Shown here piece after piece: positions 46,801 through 59,430 of a stretch of 64,000 nt of DNA. How positions within the stretch are numbered: the stretch's first letter is position 1; the number at the start of each line of letters is the position of its first letter. Made by a program: the position numbers and the translations under genes. Source of the stretch: Spongospora subterranea f. sp. subterranea (lineage: Eukaryota > Endomyxa: Phytomyxea > Phytomyxea > Plasmodiophorida); contig JAUGWO010000042.1 in the NCBI GenBank assembly GCA_049724395.1, forward strand, positions 248,001 through 312,000, written 5' to 3'. The notes beneath the pieces are model-generated. The model did no database searches. It saw only the letters and a program-made list of their open reading frames with translations, and had not been told where the DNA came from.

Positions 46801-49453
46801 ATCCTTGCCCCCTTGGGACATCCTCACCGCGTGAAGGAAGCTCGTCTTGCACAGTCTGCTCAACATCGTCATTTTCCAATAATTACGGTATCAGGTTTAT
46901 TCATTGTGTGATATATCAGATGAGATTAATACAGTCGTCGTTGTAGGATCAACAAACTGCACTTCTTGTCAGTCCAATAGCGAATCTGATCGCATTGGTA
47001 GTTCAACACAGAATCAATGTCTGTGCTCATCACAATATTTCCATAATCTTTCGGCCAATTCTGACGGTTTTCAATGCGATCCGTGTATAGAAAGTATGGA
47101 ATCCAGAAAATGCAAACACACACGTTGAACTGACTCTAAACTGGCCGGTTTTATAGGCTTTATATGTGATAAGACAGCAACAATTATTCCTGGTCAGAAA
47201 TGGGTTATATTCATGTCAATATTATCGCGACAATATTAACAAGTTTCAGGTACACGACAAGGATATTATCGCGATACTGCTGATCCGTATATGGTATTGA
47301 AATGTTTTCCCGCAGAAGCTTGTCTGGAATCGGCACAAAACACCACAACACAATGCCTGCCATTGTACACGTCAGCAACAGTATTCCGGTTTTTCGCTAG
47401 ATCTTTGTGAAGTCATTTTTAGGGGAAGGCGATGCTCTCATTGCTCACCATCTAGTTTTCGAATCTCGAAATCGTGCCAGGAATGTGGCCACAGCTGGCT
47501 TGGTATTGCAGCCATGATTATGATGCTTATCATGGCCTGTATCCTGTTTTTATTCATTGCCAAGCCATCCAAAAACCCTCTTATTGGTATCAGCATTGCC
47601 CTTCAGAATCTTCAGCTGATTTCAGTCTTCGGTGTATCTGTCACTGATCATTGGTCTCCAACTGTAAGGTTCAGCAAATCATCATCTAAAAATATTCTGA
47701 CAAGCGTTCCTTTCTGTATTAGGCTCATTCATCATTCAGGTATTTCACATAAAAACATTGTCTTCATTGCCCTCAACTTTTGGTCAGCATCATATCTATT
47801 CTGAACTACAATCTAGAAATATTCAGTAAGTTGTGTTGTATCTTTTTGCTCATTTTTACTACTAACACCGGTTAAGGAGCTGAATGTTCAGTCAGTTTAA
47901 GCTAGTAAGAATGAAACATCGCTGGATCTCTAAAGATACTGATTGAGTGTTAAGTTGGAGTAAGCAAGCTATGCAACTAATATCCCCATTACTAGCAGTA
48001 TTGCTATTAGCTTGTTTAGCACTCGTATATCGAACGATACAAGAAAGACTCAACCGTGGTTCATTCTCCAATAGTAGCACAAGCAGCCACATCGCTTCTG
48101 CTCGTAATTTGGCAGTAGCTACAAGTCATATATCTCAGAATTCAATCGGTCACGAACTGGACAAGAATCGGGGTCAATCACGCTCCATTTTCGACCGACT
48201 CATATATGCATGGTAAGAATGGTGCTGTACTAAACTTGCCCATAATCGTTATTTATCGATCGTTGCGTCAGTATTCTGCTTATGCTGAATGGGTATACAA
48301 TCCTAGTCTCGACCGCATGCAATCCATTCAATTGCTACGACGCTGGCCATGGTCAATCGTACATCAAAACCGATCCATCCGTCCCGTAAGCCGCAATCAC
48401 ACCATATAATCACAGCATAAATGACCTGTCAAATCCAGCTGTTCCGGGAGTGATTATTCGGATTATGTTCAAGTGTCGATGGGGGCTCTCGTTGTTTATG
48501 CTGTGGGTTGATCATTTGCTTCAACATACCTGTTTCAGTTAACAACATAGTATATTGGCAGATTGGAATTCCTTTCACGGTCGGAATGATTGTAGCTTAT
48601 CATTATCGAAGGTGTACGATTGTAACTGAGAGTTTCGCCAACCGCTTTGGTGCCCTGACAGCCCCGTATAACGCCCAATGTTATTGGTGGGAAGTGGTCA
48701 ATCTTCTTCGGCGTCTCTTTGTTAGTGAATTGACCATGTTATATTTCACGTAAATCACCAACTACGTTCAGATCATATTGACTATTAACTTGATACAAGC
48801 CAAGTTTATGCAACTGTTCGCGACCCTGGCTTTACTGTTTGCCTATGTAATCCTGCAAACATTTTACAATCCTTACAAGACTACGCAGGAGAACCGACTA
48901 TCGATTATGTGGAATAGCTTAACAATATTGATTCTTTTTTCTGCTGGTGTTATCGAAGCAGGCGGCGCTCGTTCAGAAGCTGGGACGTCAATTCTAGAGA
49001 TATTGATCTTTGTTTCAATGCTCGCTACAGTTATGTTCTCTTTATATATAGTCAGCTTAGAAGCAGGAATCCATTCTAATGGTTCTGCCAGATCACGTAT
49101 AGTGCTCAAATATAATCACGTTAACATCAACGCTTATTGTCATTTATTTAGGTGAGAAACCGAGCTCATTAGCTTGGGCTGGGGACGCTACCAACGAGAC
49201 TGCCAGTATTGGAACCGTTCGAAGCAGACCTACCAAATTGGGCTCGCCATCTGGACCAATGAAGCATTTTAATAGTCCCTCGGCTAATATATCGTATTTT
49301 GGCATGAGCGATAAAGCGTTAATGGATGATTCTGTAGCCAGAGATCCTGTAAGGGTGTCTAGTTCATTATCTAATGCAATCACAGCGATTCCTGCTTTAC
49401 CTAGAAAGACATATGATGCGTCTGTAAAAGAGACCAACAAACATATTCAATAA
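43829..49453 (+). CDS. Receptor-like protein 1: signal peptide, LamG-like, EGF-like, GCC2/GCC3 array, multi-TM C-terminus
   Basis: A multi-exon gene assembled from consecutive open segments; only part of the ~50-nt introns can be placed. It begins MIPYIIIIATFLVYFTESQPC, a signal peptide. Two LamG/concanavalin-like domains follow (43.9-45.4 kb; FNLRIFDMNITDTTVARLMD). An EGF-like segment (GTCQCSQGRSGKYCRTC) is at about 45.5 kb. A cysteine array of the GCC2/GCC3 or ephrin-receptor-like type, with CxxCPxGT repeats, runs about 45.6-47.5 kb. From 47.5 to 49.1 kb come several TM segments, with IISILNYNLEIF plus AECSV, LLAVLLLACLALVYRTI and TLALLFAYVILQTF-YNPYKTTQENRLS. A Ser/Thr-rich cytosolic tail ends at 49453. 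Ligand and signalling output are unknown. Apparent frame slips (for example near 44715) may be unplaced introns or indels. Confidence 0.7.
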
Positions 49454-49882
49454 ATTTGTTTGATTTAGATTACAAAGCTATAGAGTGGAAAACGCAAATA
49501 GGCCGATAGTCACTGCTTTCGGATCTGCACTTCTGATTGGTTCGGGTCAACACCCCTAAACCCAAAGTAGCAGGACATTCTACAGTAGTCTAAGAAGAAC
49601 TTAACGGATTGAAGTTCCCCCGCCATGCACAATATGAGTTACTATCTGCCCACACTCTATCCCACTGGGTATCGAGACACGTGTTACAACTCCATACCCG
49701 AGGTGCAGTGTGGTCCCTAACTATCCCCAGTCATATCGTAGTGCAGCAGGGCACTGGTCTTCCCTCTACAGGAGTAGAGAACAGGAACAGATCTGATACT
49801 GGTCCCGGTTTATAAAAATCCTCAGACGTTGGTTGTGGGCCTGCACCATCTGCAAATGCCTTGCAGACCTCCATAATTCCCC
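49454..49882. other. Spacer between the two paralogous receptor-like genes
   Basis: About 0.43 kb separating tandem paralogues. It should hold the 3' end of gene 1 and the promoter of gene 2. An open frame at 49609-49815 has no recognisable features. Confidence 0.45.
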
Positions 49883-49903
49883 ATGTCTAACACCGAATAT
49901 GCA

Positions 49904-52900
49904 ATGATCACCTTGCCACTATTCATCATGTTGCTTTCTCTAGCAAGTTCAGCTCCATCTACATCTTGGCCGTGTTCACAAGTATTTGATACTTGCCCAG
50001 ATAACGGGCTCCTCATGGCTCTTGGTCCTTTGAGGTCTCCTGATTTCAGCCTGGTTTTTCCCGATCCCCTATTGCAATTGCCTTCACTGACACAGACTTC
50101 ATCTGTATCCCTATCTGCCTGGTTTCAAACATCTTGTGCGAAAAACTCCTGTTTAGACACCCCATCTATCAATATCACCATAAGTTCTTCCTACCCTAAT
50201 CTGCTGTCCATAGTCTATAGTTTTGTTCCATCATCTTCGCCAACCGACTCTACGGTAACCTGCACCAAACCCTTGCCAGTTTGTGTTTTTGACAATTTCT
50301 TCGTCTAAACAGCCTTCACTTTCGTTATGTGTCACATACCAGAGCTGCTCTTCGAACTACACTATCAAATCTCGTTATAATGTTTGGACATTGTTTTCTG
50401 TATCAGTTCAGACACGTATAACAGGGGTCGCTTTTCAGGTCATTCACATCATGCCGTCGTAATACTAGGTTATCTGAATGATGAACAGGTTTGGTCTAAC
50501 GAAACTGCTATCACAGGATCGGTGTCGGGATTATGCGTCAATCCAGTTCAAATCGAACCTGGGTCCAAAACGTTTATGGCCTCTCAATCTGCTAATGCCC
50601 AACCATCAATATTCAACCTTCGGATATTTGATCGAGCGATAACTCAAAGTGACTTGACGAACTTGATAAAAGTTGTCCCGGGCCCCAGCAGATTTTCATC
50701 ATACTCGTCAATGAATGATTGGCGACTCCCTCTTGCAGTTAATGATTCCCGTTTGCAATACCAGAACCCGAATAGTGTTTATGGTGCGCTAATAGCTTCA
50801 GGCCCAATAATTCCAACAAGATCTGTCAAGATTGCGACACTCGATAGGATAAGCTTAAGCTATTTCTGGCTACAATTTCGGTTGCGAATTGGCTATTCGC
50901 AACCGTTTTCTAGTGACGTGGCAATACCTATAATATCACTACATTCCGATAGTGGCGCATTCATTATTTTATGGTGGGTCAAGCAGTCGTCTAGTTCTAA
51001 TGGAGGAACAGCATCCAAAGTTGGTCGAGTCGTCAGGAACTATCCTGTTGATGTTGAATAGTTGGTGTGATTATTAGGTTATTATGGTAGCTGGACTGTC
51101 AACAACGGATCCGGTTTGTCCTAATTCGAGTGGAGGGAGTACGTCGGGGGAAATTGCAATATCACAATCATCTAGTTCATTTAGCACCATTAATATCGCG
51201 AGTATCCCGAAGGAAAAGGGGCCCAATTTACAGGTGACATCGGGTTGTCTGATAGATCTGTGCCATTCAATCATGATTTGCAGATGACGGTATTCACTGA
51301 TTCGTCATCAGCGACTACGCAAGTTGATCTGACGAAGATGGGCTTTTCTCCTTTCACTTCCGGAGCAGTTTGGTCTTGGCGACCGTATACACAATGCCAC
51401 ATGAGCGTTCCTTCGGAACCTTTTCGATTAACTGTAGAAAGCGTTAGACTGAAGAATGAGAGCACTTTGGCGTCTACTTGGAATAACGAGAAAATTTCCG
51501 CGCTGGATTCAAGTGATGTATGCACAATTGGAAGTAACAATGATTCTAGTTTGTTCCCTGGCCCAGCATGTTCAAATCATGGCACCTATACGACGAATAC
51601 CGGACAATGCAGTTGTAATGTTGACAGGGCACAGCCTGATTGCCGGAAATGTGCCAGCACCTTTCAAGTGACGCCGACCTGGCTAGATTCATATGCGTCT
51701 TGCACGTGTTCAGTTGGACAACAGCTCAATAGCACCATATGTACTCCTTGCGTTCCTGGTACAAAGCAGCTCTCTGTTCACATTCACAGCTGAGCACATA
51801 CTCAAATAGGTTATTACAGCAATATGTCGAACTCAATATGCAAGCCGTGTGACCCAGGCCAGTTTGCGAACTTACCGAGGGCCGAAAAATGCCTGAAGTG
51901 GTATGTGTATCAAAATCCAAAAACATCATGTGAACAATATCGTATTTTCAGTCCACAAGGGACTGTGTCCCTCTCTGGTCAAAGCGTTTGCCAAACTTGT
52001 GGCCCAGGCAAGTTTGCCCGAGTATCGCGATGTTTGGATTGCCAAGCAGGGACAGCGTCAAATATGTCTAGTTCTTCTCAATGTCCTGCATGGTACGGAT
52101 AATTACGATTTTTTGATTCAGTTTGACGTATTACATGCTTTTTAGTGCAGCTGGAAAGTTTTCAAACTCGACCGGTCGTCTTGCCTGTGATTTTTGTAAA
52201 CCTGGAACATATATCGACGTAACTGGGTCAACGCAATGCGTTTCATGCGCAGCTGGAACATATGCTCAAGATATAGCTGCTACAACGTGTTTACCTTGGT
52301 CAGTGCAGATTGTCAATGGCCATCATTATCTTAATACGCTTGCTTCGGATACAACTTCAGTGCACCTGGATCTATCAGTAGCGATGGTCAAACGAACTGT
52401 ACAATCTGTAATCCTGGAAAATATGAACAATCCAACAAATGTTTGGACTGTTTACCTGGCCGTTTTAGTTTGGGAAATGAAACAGGCTGCTCTTTATGGT
52501 CGTGAGCCGGCTGTCTATAACTACAAACCTTCAACTTATTTGAAATTATGTATTGCAGTGCGGCAGGGTCAGTATCAAGTAGCGGGTCAAAAGCCTGTAC
52601 AGCTTGCAGTGCCGGTACCTTCTCGAATGTATCCGTTTGTGTCGGGTGCCCATTTGGCACCGTTAGCCAAGATTCTTCTACCATCTGCAATGCGTGGTCA
52701 GTCACTCTTTGAATCGACATTATTACATGACATGATTGGCCGGTAGTACCATTGGATCAGTTCCTAACGTTCTTCAGACGAACTGCTCTGTTTGTGGCTC
52801 TGGAAAGTATCAAGAAATCAATAATTGTTTCAGCTGTTTGCCTGGACGTTTCAGTTCCAGCAATGCAACAAGTTGCTCATTGTGGTCAGTGCTCACATTT

Positions 52901-55900
52901 CAAATGACGAATCTACAGCACGTAATGTTTTTCATTTCATGCCAGTCCTTTAGGGTCTGTCTCCGCCGGCGGTTCCAAAAGTTGCACAGCTTGCCGACCC
53001 GGAACTTGGGCGAATGCTTCAGCATGTGTAGACTGCCCTCCAGGCAGTACTAGCCAGGAATCATCGTTGAGCTGTCATAGCTGGTCAGAGGTTTAATTTG
53101 CTATATCACACCTCAACTGACGCATTGTAATTCTAGTGCCGCTGGGACTTATACCAACCTCAATAAATCGCTCTGTCTGCCATGGTATGAACAACAAAAC
53201 CATTGTCATAAGACATTCATAAAATATTTGTAAAGTAACCCAGGAAAGTATTCCGGCCCAGGAAGCATCGAATGCTCTAGTTGGTAAATATTGTAACTTT
53301 ACCATATGCTCTGCTTGATTGACGGTGAATCTAGCGAAAATGGAACAGCATCTGGTCCAGGACAAGGAAGTTGCCGTTCCTGTTTACCTGGAACATATTC
53401 GATTACAACAGATTGTGTAACATGCCCTAACGGTTATTATTCTGCCAATGCACAAAGCGTCCGTTGCGACAAATGGTCTGATTTTCTTTTATGCTGTCGG
53501 AATCTTCCTGAATGGTAACTTAGCCTTCCTGGAACGAATCCGGACCCATCTCGTACTCAATGTACTGATTGTCGGATGGGTACCTTTTCTGCAGACGGTG
53601 GCTTGTGCTCATTTTGCCCGACTGGAAGATTTTCCAACGTTTCTAAGGCCACCGGTTGTTATCAATGGTATGCGGAACGGTGACCGTATTGGACAGTGTT
53701 TGATGACTTTGTTTCAAAACAGCCAAATCGGATATGCTGCTCAAAAAGGGCAATCCTCCTGCATTAAATGCAAACCTGGAACCGCGCCAGATAGAGATAG
53801 CGAATTGTGTAAAGCGTGTGATCCTGGCAAGTTTAGTGACGCGTCATCGGTTGGAGTATGCGCACCCTGCCCTCCAGGTTATTATACCACCGACCAAGGC
53901 CAGAGCCAATGCATTGCATGTTCGATGGGAAGATACTCCAACACTACAGGCTTATCGACCCCTTGCTTTTCTTGTACTCGAACTAGTTTTAGTGATATTG
54001 AAGGTAATCATATCTATATTAATACCATTTACGTTGAAGATCTAAATTAACAATAACAGGGTCAAAAGAGTGTAAACCTTGTCAAATGCATAGCTCTGTC
54101 TTCGGTAATAGCAGCGTTAACTTGCAATCTAGTGCAGCCATATCCCAGGATAATTGCTTCTGTGACACGTCATTTTTCCATAACGAGACGGCAGATAGCA
54201 GCGGGTTCCAATGCGATGCTTGTCTTGCAGGTCAGTTTGGTCCGCGAGATTCTAAAATTTTCTGATTTGATTGCGTATTTTGCTGTTTTAGGATTCGTGT
54301 GTGATACTCCAGGCACTCGTGAACCTTGTATGGTGTCATACTAGCTTTACAATTGGGTGCACTGATTGATAGTTCATAATAGTAACCGTGAAAGCTGGAT
54401 ATTATCGGGATATCACTGTGGATAAATATTTGGCTTTGAAATGTGATCCTGAGGAAGCTTGTTTATCATCTACGGGCGACACCACAAAATGCAAAGCATT
54501 ATACGAGTATGAATTGCTATGAAACATGGTATAAACAATATTGATGCGATGCTAGGGGATATCGATGTTCTTCTTGTATTCGGTCTCTGAGCTATCGACA
54601 GAATCAACAATGCCGTCCATGTGGCAATAATGCTCTCGGAGGTCACGTTAATGGTATTGCTATTCTTTGCCTTCTGTATCGTGTTTCTGGCAGTAGCCCG
54701 ACCATCTCCAGCTCCTCTGACTGCCGTTGGTATGCTTTTATCAAACATACAGATCATTGTTGTATTTGCAACTGCTTTGACTGATCATTGGACGCCTGAG
54801 GTAACTCGATTTTAGTGATATTTTGATATGGGACCTGATAAAGCTTTTGTACAGATCAAAACTCTTTGGCAGTAAGTGTATCGCATTCACTCAGAACATC
54901 TCGTGCTAACCTTAGCTCCTCAGAATGTTCTCCATTTTCAACTTCAATCTCGAATTATTCAGTGCGTATATTGGTGTAGTATATTTGTACTCTCTGTTTA
55001 CAAATCATAATATAGGACCAGAATGTGCTTTACCGATGGATTTGTAGGCTCGTGTTTACATTTTTTAAAAATGATTGACGTTGCCTCAATAGTTGGACTA
55101 AACAACAGCTGAAATTAGCGTTTCCCTTCATTGCCTTCGGTTTCCTGATTGCCATAGCGTTGGTAGCGAAATTGGCATCGTCGATCTATATCAGGTGTAC
55201 TGGCGCGCGCAGTGATAGCTCAGAGAAAATCACAACCGGAGACGCTGATGTGTCTTCTGCAAATCAACAGTGGTTCTCATCGGCGTTGAATGCACAGGTT
55301 TTTTATGCCAGGTAAGCGCAAACCGACAAACCGAGACATTAACATTGAAACCTCACATAGCAATTTCGTCCTATTGTATGGGTATACTTTACTTGTATCC
55401 ACATCGACTGATCCGTTCAATTGCACTGACGCTGGGAACGGTCAATCATTTCTCACTCGGGATCCATCTGTTTCGTATGGGCGGTATAAATTCTGAGTGA
55501 CTTACGCTAACTTGTTGATGCAGTTGTGATTCTGTGGATTATCCATCCCATCTTGTTACATCATATATATTCTTCATTATTTATGGGGTTAGATATTGAT
55601 GAAGGATGATTTATTTAATGTAACTGAACAATTGTGGATGATTCAGCTAGGAATCCCGACATTCTTTGCTGCTTCCCTTTTATGGCATTATCAAAGATGT
55701 GCTTTATCAAGTGATAAGTTTTTGAAACGATTTGGGGAACTTTACCAGCCCTTATAATGAGGATTATTTCTGGTGGGAAATCGTCAACATGATTAGGCGA
55801 TTGCTTGTAAGTGTTAATGGCACATTCAATTTTTTTTATACCTAAACCGTTGATATCGTAGGTAATCCTGACAATTGACGTTCTCCGGCAGAAATTTCTT

Positions 55901-56519
55901 CAGTTGTTTTTCACGCTGTCGATACTTTTCACTTCTCTCGTCTTGCAAACTTTCTGTATTCTCATCAGGGAATTTCATGCGCTTTGTGAACCTGTTACTA
56001 TAGGCAACCCATATCGGACAAGTGAGGAGAATCGGCTCGCGACGTTTTGGAATCTGATCACGATATTAATATTGTTCTCCGCTGCTATACTGGAATCAGG
56101 AGCAGGGTATCCGGACACTGGACCATCCGACAATGAAAAGACAATGTTAACAGCAGTTGTTTTCATTGGTTTCTGTTATACTTTACTGTACACAGTTCGG
56201 TGTATATTTCTGGAGGTACAGATCAAGAGGAGCATTGCGCTGGCAAACCGTAGGTATTTCGTTGCATTGCAAAAGAAGAGCAAATTTACGAACAGATATT
56301 TTGACAGGGGTACAAGGGAAGAAGTTGAAAAATCTGGCATCATTCACTCACGCTAGCCTAAACACTGACATTGGTGACTCAAAACTGATGCCAGTCTTGT
56401 CAGAGAGTCCAATAAGTCGGGCAAGACCTATCACTGCTGATGCTCCTATAGCGGATGCTCGAAGTCACCTATCTAACTACCCAGACTCTCGGTTTAATTC
56501 ATTTCAACAGAATCAGTGA
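49904..56519 (+). CDS. Receptor-like protein 2, tandem paralogue of the upstream gene
   Basis: Same architecture and order as the gene ending at 49453. The Met at 49904 starts a clean signal peptide (MITLPLFIMLLSLASSAPS); an in-frame Met lies seven codons upstream at 49883. The LamG-like domains share LVFPDPLLQLPS and FNLRIFDRAITQSDL with gene 1. One 53-nt intron at about 50418-50470 joins SVQTR to YLNDEQVW. The EGF-like segment is near 51.55-51.65 kb. The GCC2/GCC3 cysteine array (51.7-54.6 kb) is longer than in gene 1. The TM region spans 54.6-56.2 kb, including FFAFCIVFLAVA, IFNFNLELF plus PECALPMDL, and NPYRTSEENRLATFWNLITI, the last matching gene 1 closely. The cytosolic tail ends at 56519. 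Exon boundaries in the cysteine region are only partly resolved. Confidence 0.7.
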
Positions 56520-56854
56520 CTCAGAGAAAATGCTGTTTCGGGATCCATGAAGCTTGTCGAAGCTACAAACCGTTTTTCGAAGAAACATCTGCGGTGGGTT
56601 TGCTTGGTATCAACACGCTCAATTCAAGACTTTACATTTATATATAAACTAAACATATTTGAGATAACAGTTCCAGGGTCGTACTGTATACCTTTCATTA
56701 TTATGCTCTTAGTAAGGGGATTGGCACTCTGGGTGTACCTGTAAGTTCTCAAACAGCTACAGACCTTAGAATCATTGGGTTTGAACTAAGCTGTGCCCCG
56801 ATAAATCTACGGCTAATTTGGCCCACTGCCAACGAACACTTTTTTTGGAAGGAG

Positions 56855-56976
56855 TGTATTGACAATAGATGCTTGCCATGCAGCTCAAGAAAAAAATTGT
56901 ATGATAGGACTTGAAAGAAGCTTAAAAAACCATTGGTATGATAGGACTTGAGAGGCAAGCATCTATTGTCAATACA
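56855..56976. repeat. Perfect 23-bp inverted repeat with internal direct repeats
   Basis: The arms 56855-56877 and 56954-56976 are exact reverse complements (core TATTGACAATAGATGCTTGC). The 76-bp spacer carries two copies of GTATGATAGGACTTGA, at about 56899 and 56937. This could be a small non-autonomous DNA element or a structured RNA. Confidence 0.8.
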
Positions 56977-57544
56977 GAGGAACTGTGTAGAATTGTAGCA
57001 GCACGTGTTGACTGGACTGGGTTAACTTTCAGACTTGATTTCAGAACCTTGAAGGACTCCAGTTACTTGAAATCTTTCTTTTCAGCGTCTTTGTAACGCG
57101 TTTTGGCAAACCGATTGCTGGCACAAAGGAATGATCTCAAACATGGGAAGAAAACTTACGCTTACTTCGATAAAAGAAACTACATAGCTAAGCTTCGTCG
57201 TCATCAGAAGGCTGAAAAATGCGTTGATAGTGGGTGAGGATTGAATACATCGCACTCTGGGCGAAACGTGCCTGGAATCCAATAAAAATATTTTTGTTCC
57301 AGGACCAATCTCAGGACTGAACAAAACAATTATTTTACATAAAGTATTAAGAAAGTGGAAAACAATGCCTAAAGGCTGGGTTCAGACGACGGTTCGATTT
57401 GACCGTTAGGCTCAGAGCTAATAGGGTCAGGAACAGCAACATCAATCGACCCATCTCTTGCGACAATGGGATACTCAGACTCGCTATTTGCGAACAAGTA
57501 ATCGAAGCTACTGTCGTCCTCAGATGATTCACCACCACAAAATC

Positions 57545-57986
57545 CTGACGAATCAGTTGCAGCAACAACTGCGAAGGAAATTGTGGGTCTCAAGTCGTTT
57601 GCTAAGGGTTAACAACAGTTATAGTAGCACAAACTACATGCGGATCTTCTGCTAGGTGAACTAGCAGTGCTAACCTCGACTGCAATGAAAATAGAATTTT
57701 TCTCTGGGTTGTGACTGATTTGTGCACAGACGTCTGCAGTAAACAAACGGATCACCACGGGTCAAATTTGTTAGCAGTTCCAATGTGTGATGGCACAAAT
57801 CAGTAACAACCCCGAGCCAAATTCAGTTTGCGTTGCAGTCGAGGTTGGAACTCCTACCGTAGCAGTAGATCCGCATGTAGTTTGTGCTACTGTAAAAGAT
57901 CTTGATATTTCACTAACAGTTTTGCTTTGGACCCTTAGCAAACGACTTGAGACCCGTCGCAGTTGTTGCTGCAACTGATTCGTCAT
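57545..57986. repeat. Foldback element with ~185-bp imperfect inverted arms
   Basis: The left arm (about 57545-57725) reappears as its reverse complement at about 57789-57986. Shared blocks include GACGAATCAGTTGCAGCAAC, TCTCAAGTCGTTTGCTAAGG, TAGCACAAACTACATGCGGA and ACCTCGACTGCAA, separated by small gaps. The loop is about 60 bp. The structure suggests a foldback or MITE-like element, or an inverted duplication of a gene fragment. No transposase is present. Confidence 0.8.
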
Positions 57987-59430
57987 GGTGTGTGCGCGTG
58001 TAGCGTCGTAAGGCTCCAACGAGCACGGTTAAAGAGAAGGTTGTTTACTGTATCAATAAAAACGTCAAATCAAAATGGAGTCAACTACCGTAGGAAACAA
58101 AACAACTACACAAGGTTAATATCTGAAAAACTGAAATTAGGTTTAGGTTTTTCATTTCAAAAACTTTTTTTGGTAAGGTTTTTCATCAGATTGCCGTATT
58201 TCCACATTTTGCGTCGAGGAGTAGGTTTCTGGTGAAAACACCAGTTTTGCTGGGTTTCGAACTTATCTCATCCATTGTATTATTCAATTTGCTGAGGCTG
58301 ATCATCGTTGGCATCATAATCTTCTTCTTCTGAACTCCATTGGGGACGAACATCGTCCTGCATCATCGTTAGGGACAGGAGCTGAAGCACTTGACCCAGT
58401 CGCTAGCACAAACACGAAGCCTCAGGCATCAACGATCCTGATCCATCGATGGATAGCGCTCTTCTTGCAAGATATCGATCATCTCGTCGTCCATGATGAG
58501 CTTTGGAGTAAGGCAAAAAAGGTTTTTCCTCACAGTCGAGCAACCGCGCGCGGCCAGCGTCCCAGTCAGGGACTGGTGCGCGGCCACTAGCCAGTCAAGC
58601 CAAGACGGCGCGACCCAGAGGGCGCCCAAGAATCAGCAAAGACGCGCCGGGCCGCGCGCACGTCCAGACGTCCATCTCGTCGTTCTTCGCGCGCAAGTCC
58701 GCTACTCAACCTGGTGACGGTACCGGTGACCCCGACGAGTCTCCGGTGCTGCTTCCGGCGCGTTAACTCCGCACTGGACCGTGACTGGTCAAAAAGTCGG
58801 TGGTGCGTACAAAGACACTCAGGTGCGTGAGGAAGGTGCGGGAGCTAGAAATCTAAAGTGCTAAATACTACCTAGAATAAACAGAACCAGAATATAGGCT
58901 CCAAATAACCTCAAAAACCTTCTGGATGAAAAACCCCGCTCTGCCAGCCTTGATATCAACATGAAGTACAGTACCAACACATTTGAGATCAAACAGTCGT
59001 ACACAAGCGGCGGAAAGATGAAGGGGCTGCGCGCTCCCATTTATGTACATTCGTGAGGCGCACTTCCATATGTACACTTAGGATCAGTGGGACGCACTTC
59101 CATATGTTCACTCACACTGAACAAGTCAACACTTTTTTACTTCAAGACAGCATAAGTAGGCACCATGTGTCCAAGGGCAATTCGCAATATGAAATTGATG
59201 ACTAACGTGCAGCATTGCTGCTAATTCTGCCATTGTGCTGTTGAAAAGTGGGTTTCTTGATCGCTAACCCATAAATGAGCGATTCCATAATAGCTAAAAA
59301 TGTTAGCGATTCCATAATAGCTAAAAAATGTTAGTAGTGATCCGGCGGCATGTGCAGAAGAAGGGGTTTCGGCGGCATACAAGTCGCACAAACCTGAAAA
59401 TCGGTCGCGAATGACTAACAAGTGAGTAGA

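Larger units (their letters stand above)
56520..58990. other. Gene-poor region with foldback DNA and a GC-rich patch
   Basis: About 2.5 kb without a supported gene. It contains a 23-bp perfect inverted repeat (56855-56976), a long foldback (57545-57986) and a GC-rich patch at about 58540-58760 that differs from the AT-richer surroundings. Short frames are present but resemble nothing known. Confidence 0.5.

Noticed and set aside
58429-58717. Protein-coding gene in the GC-rich patch
   Set aside because: Open frames exist on both strands, as expected from GC richness, with no recognisable motif.
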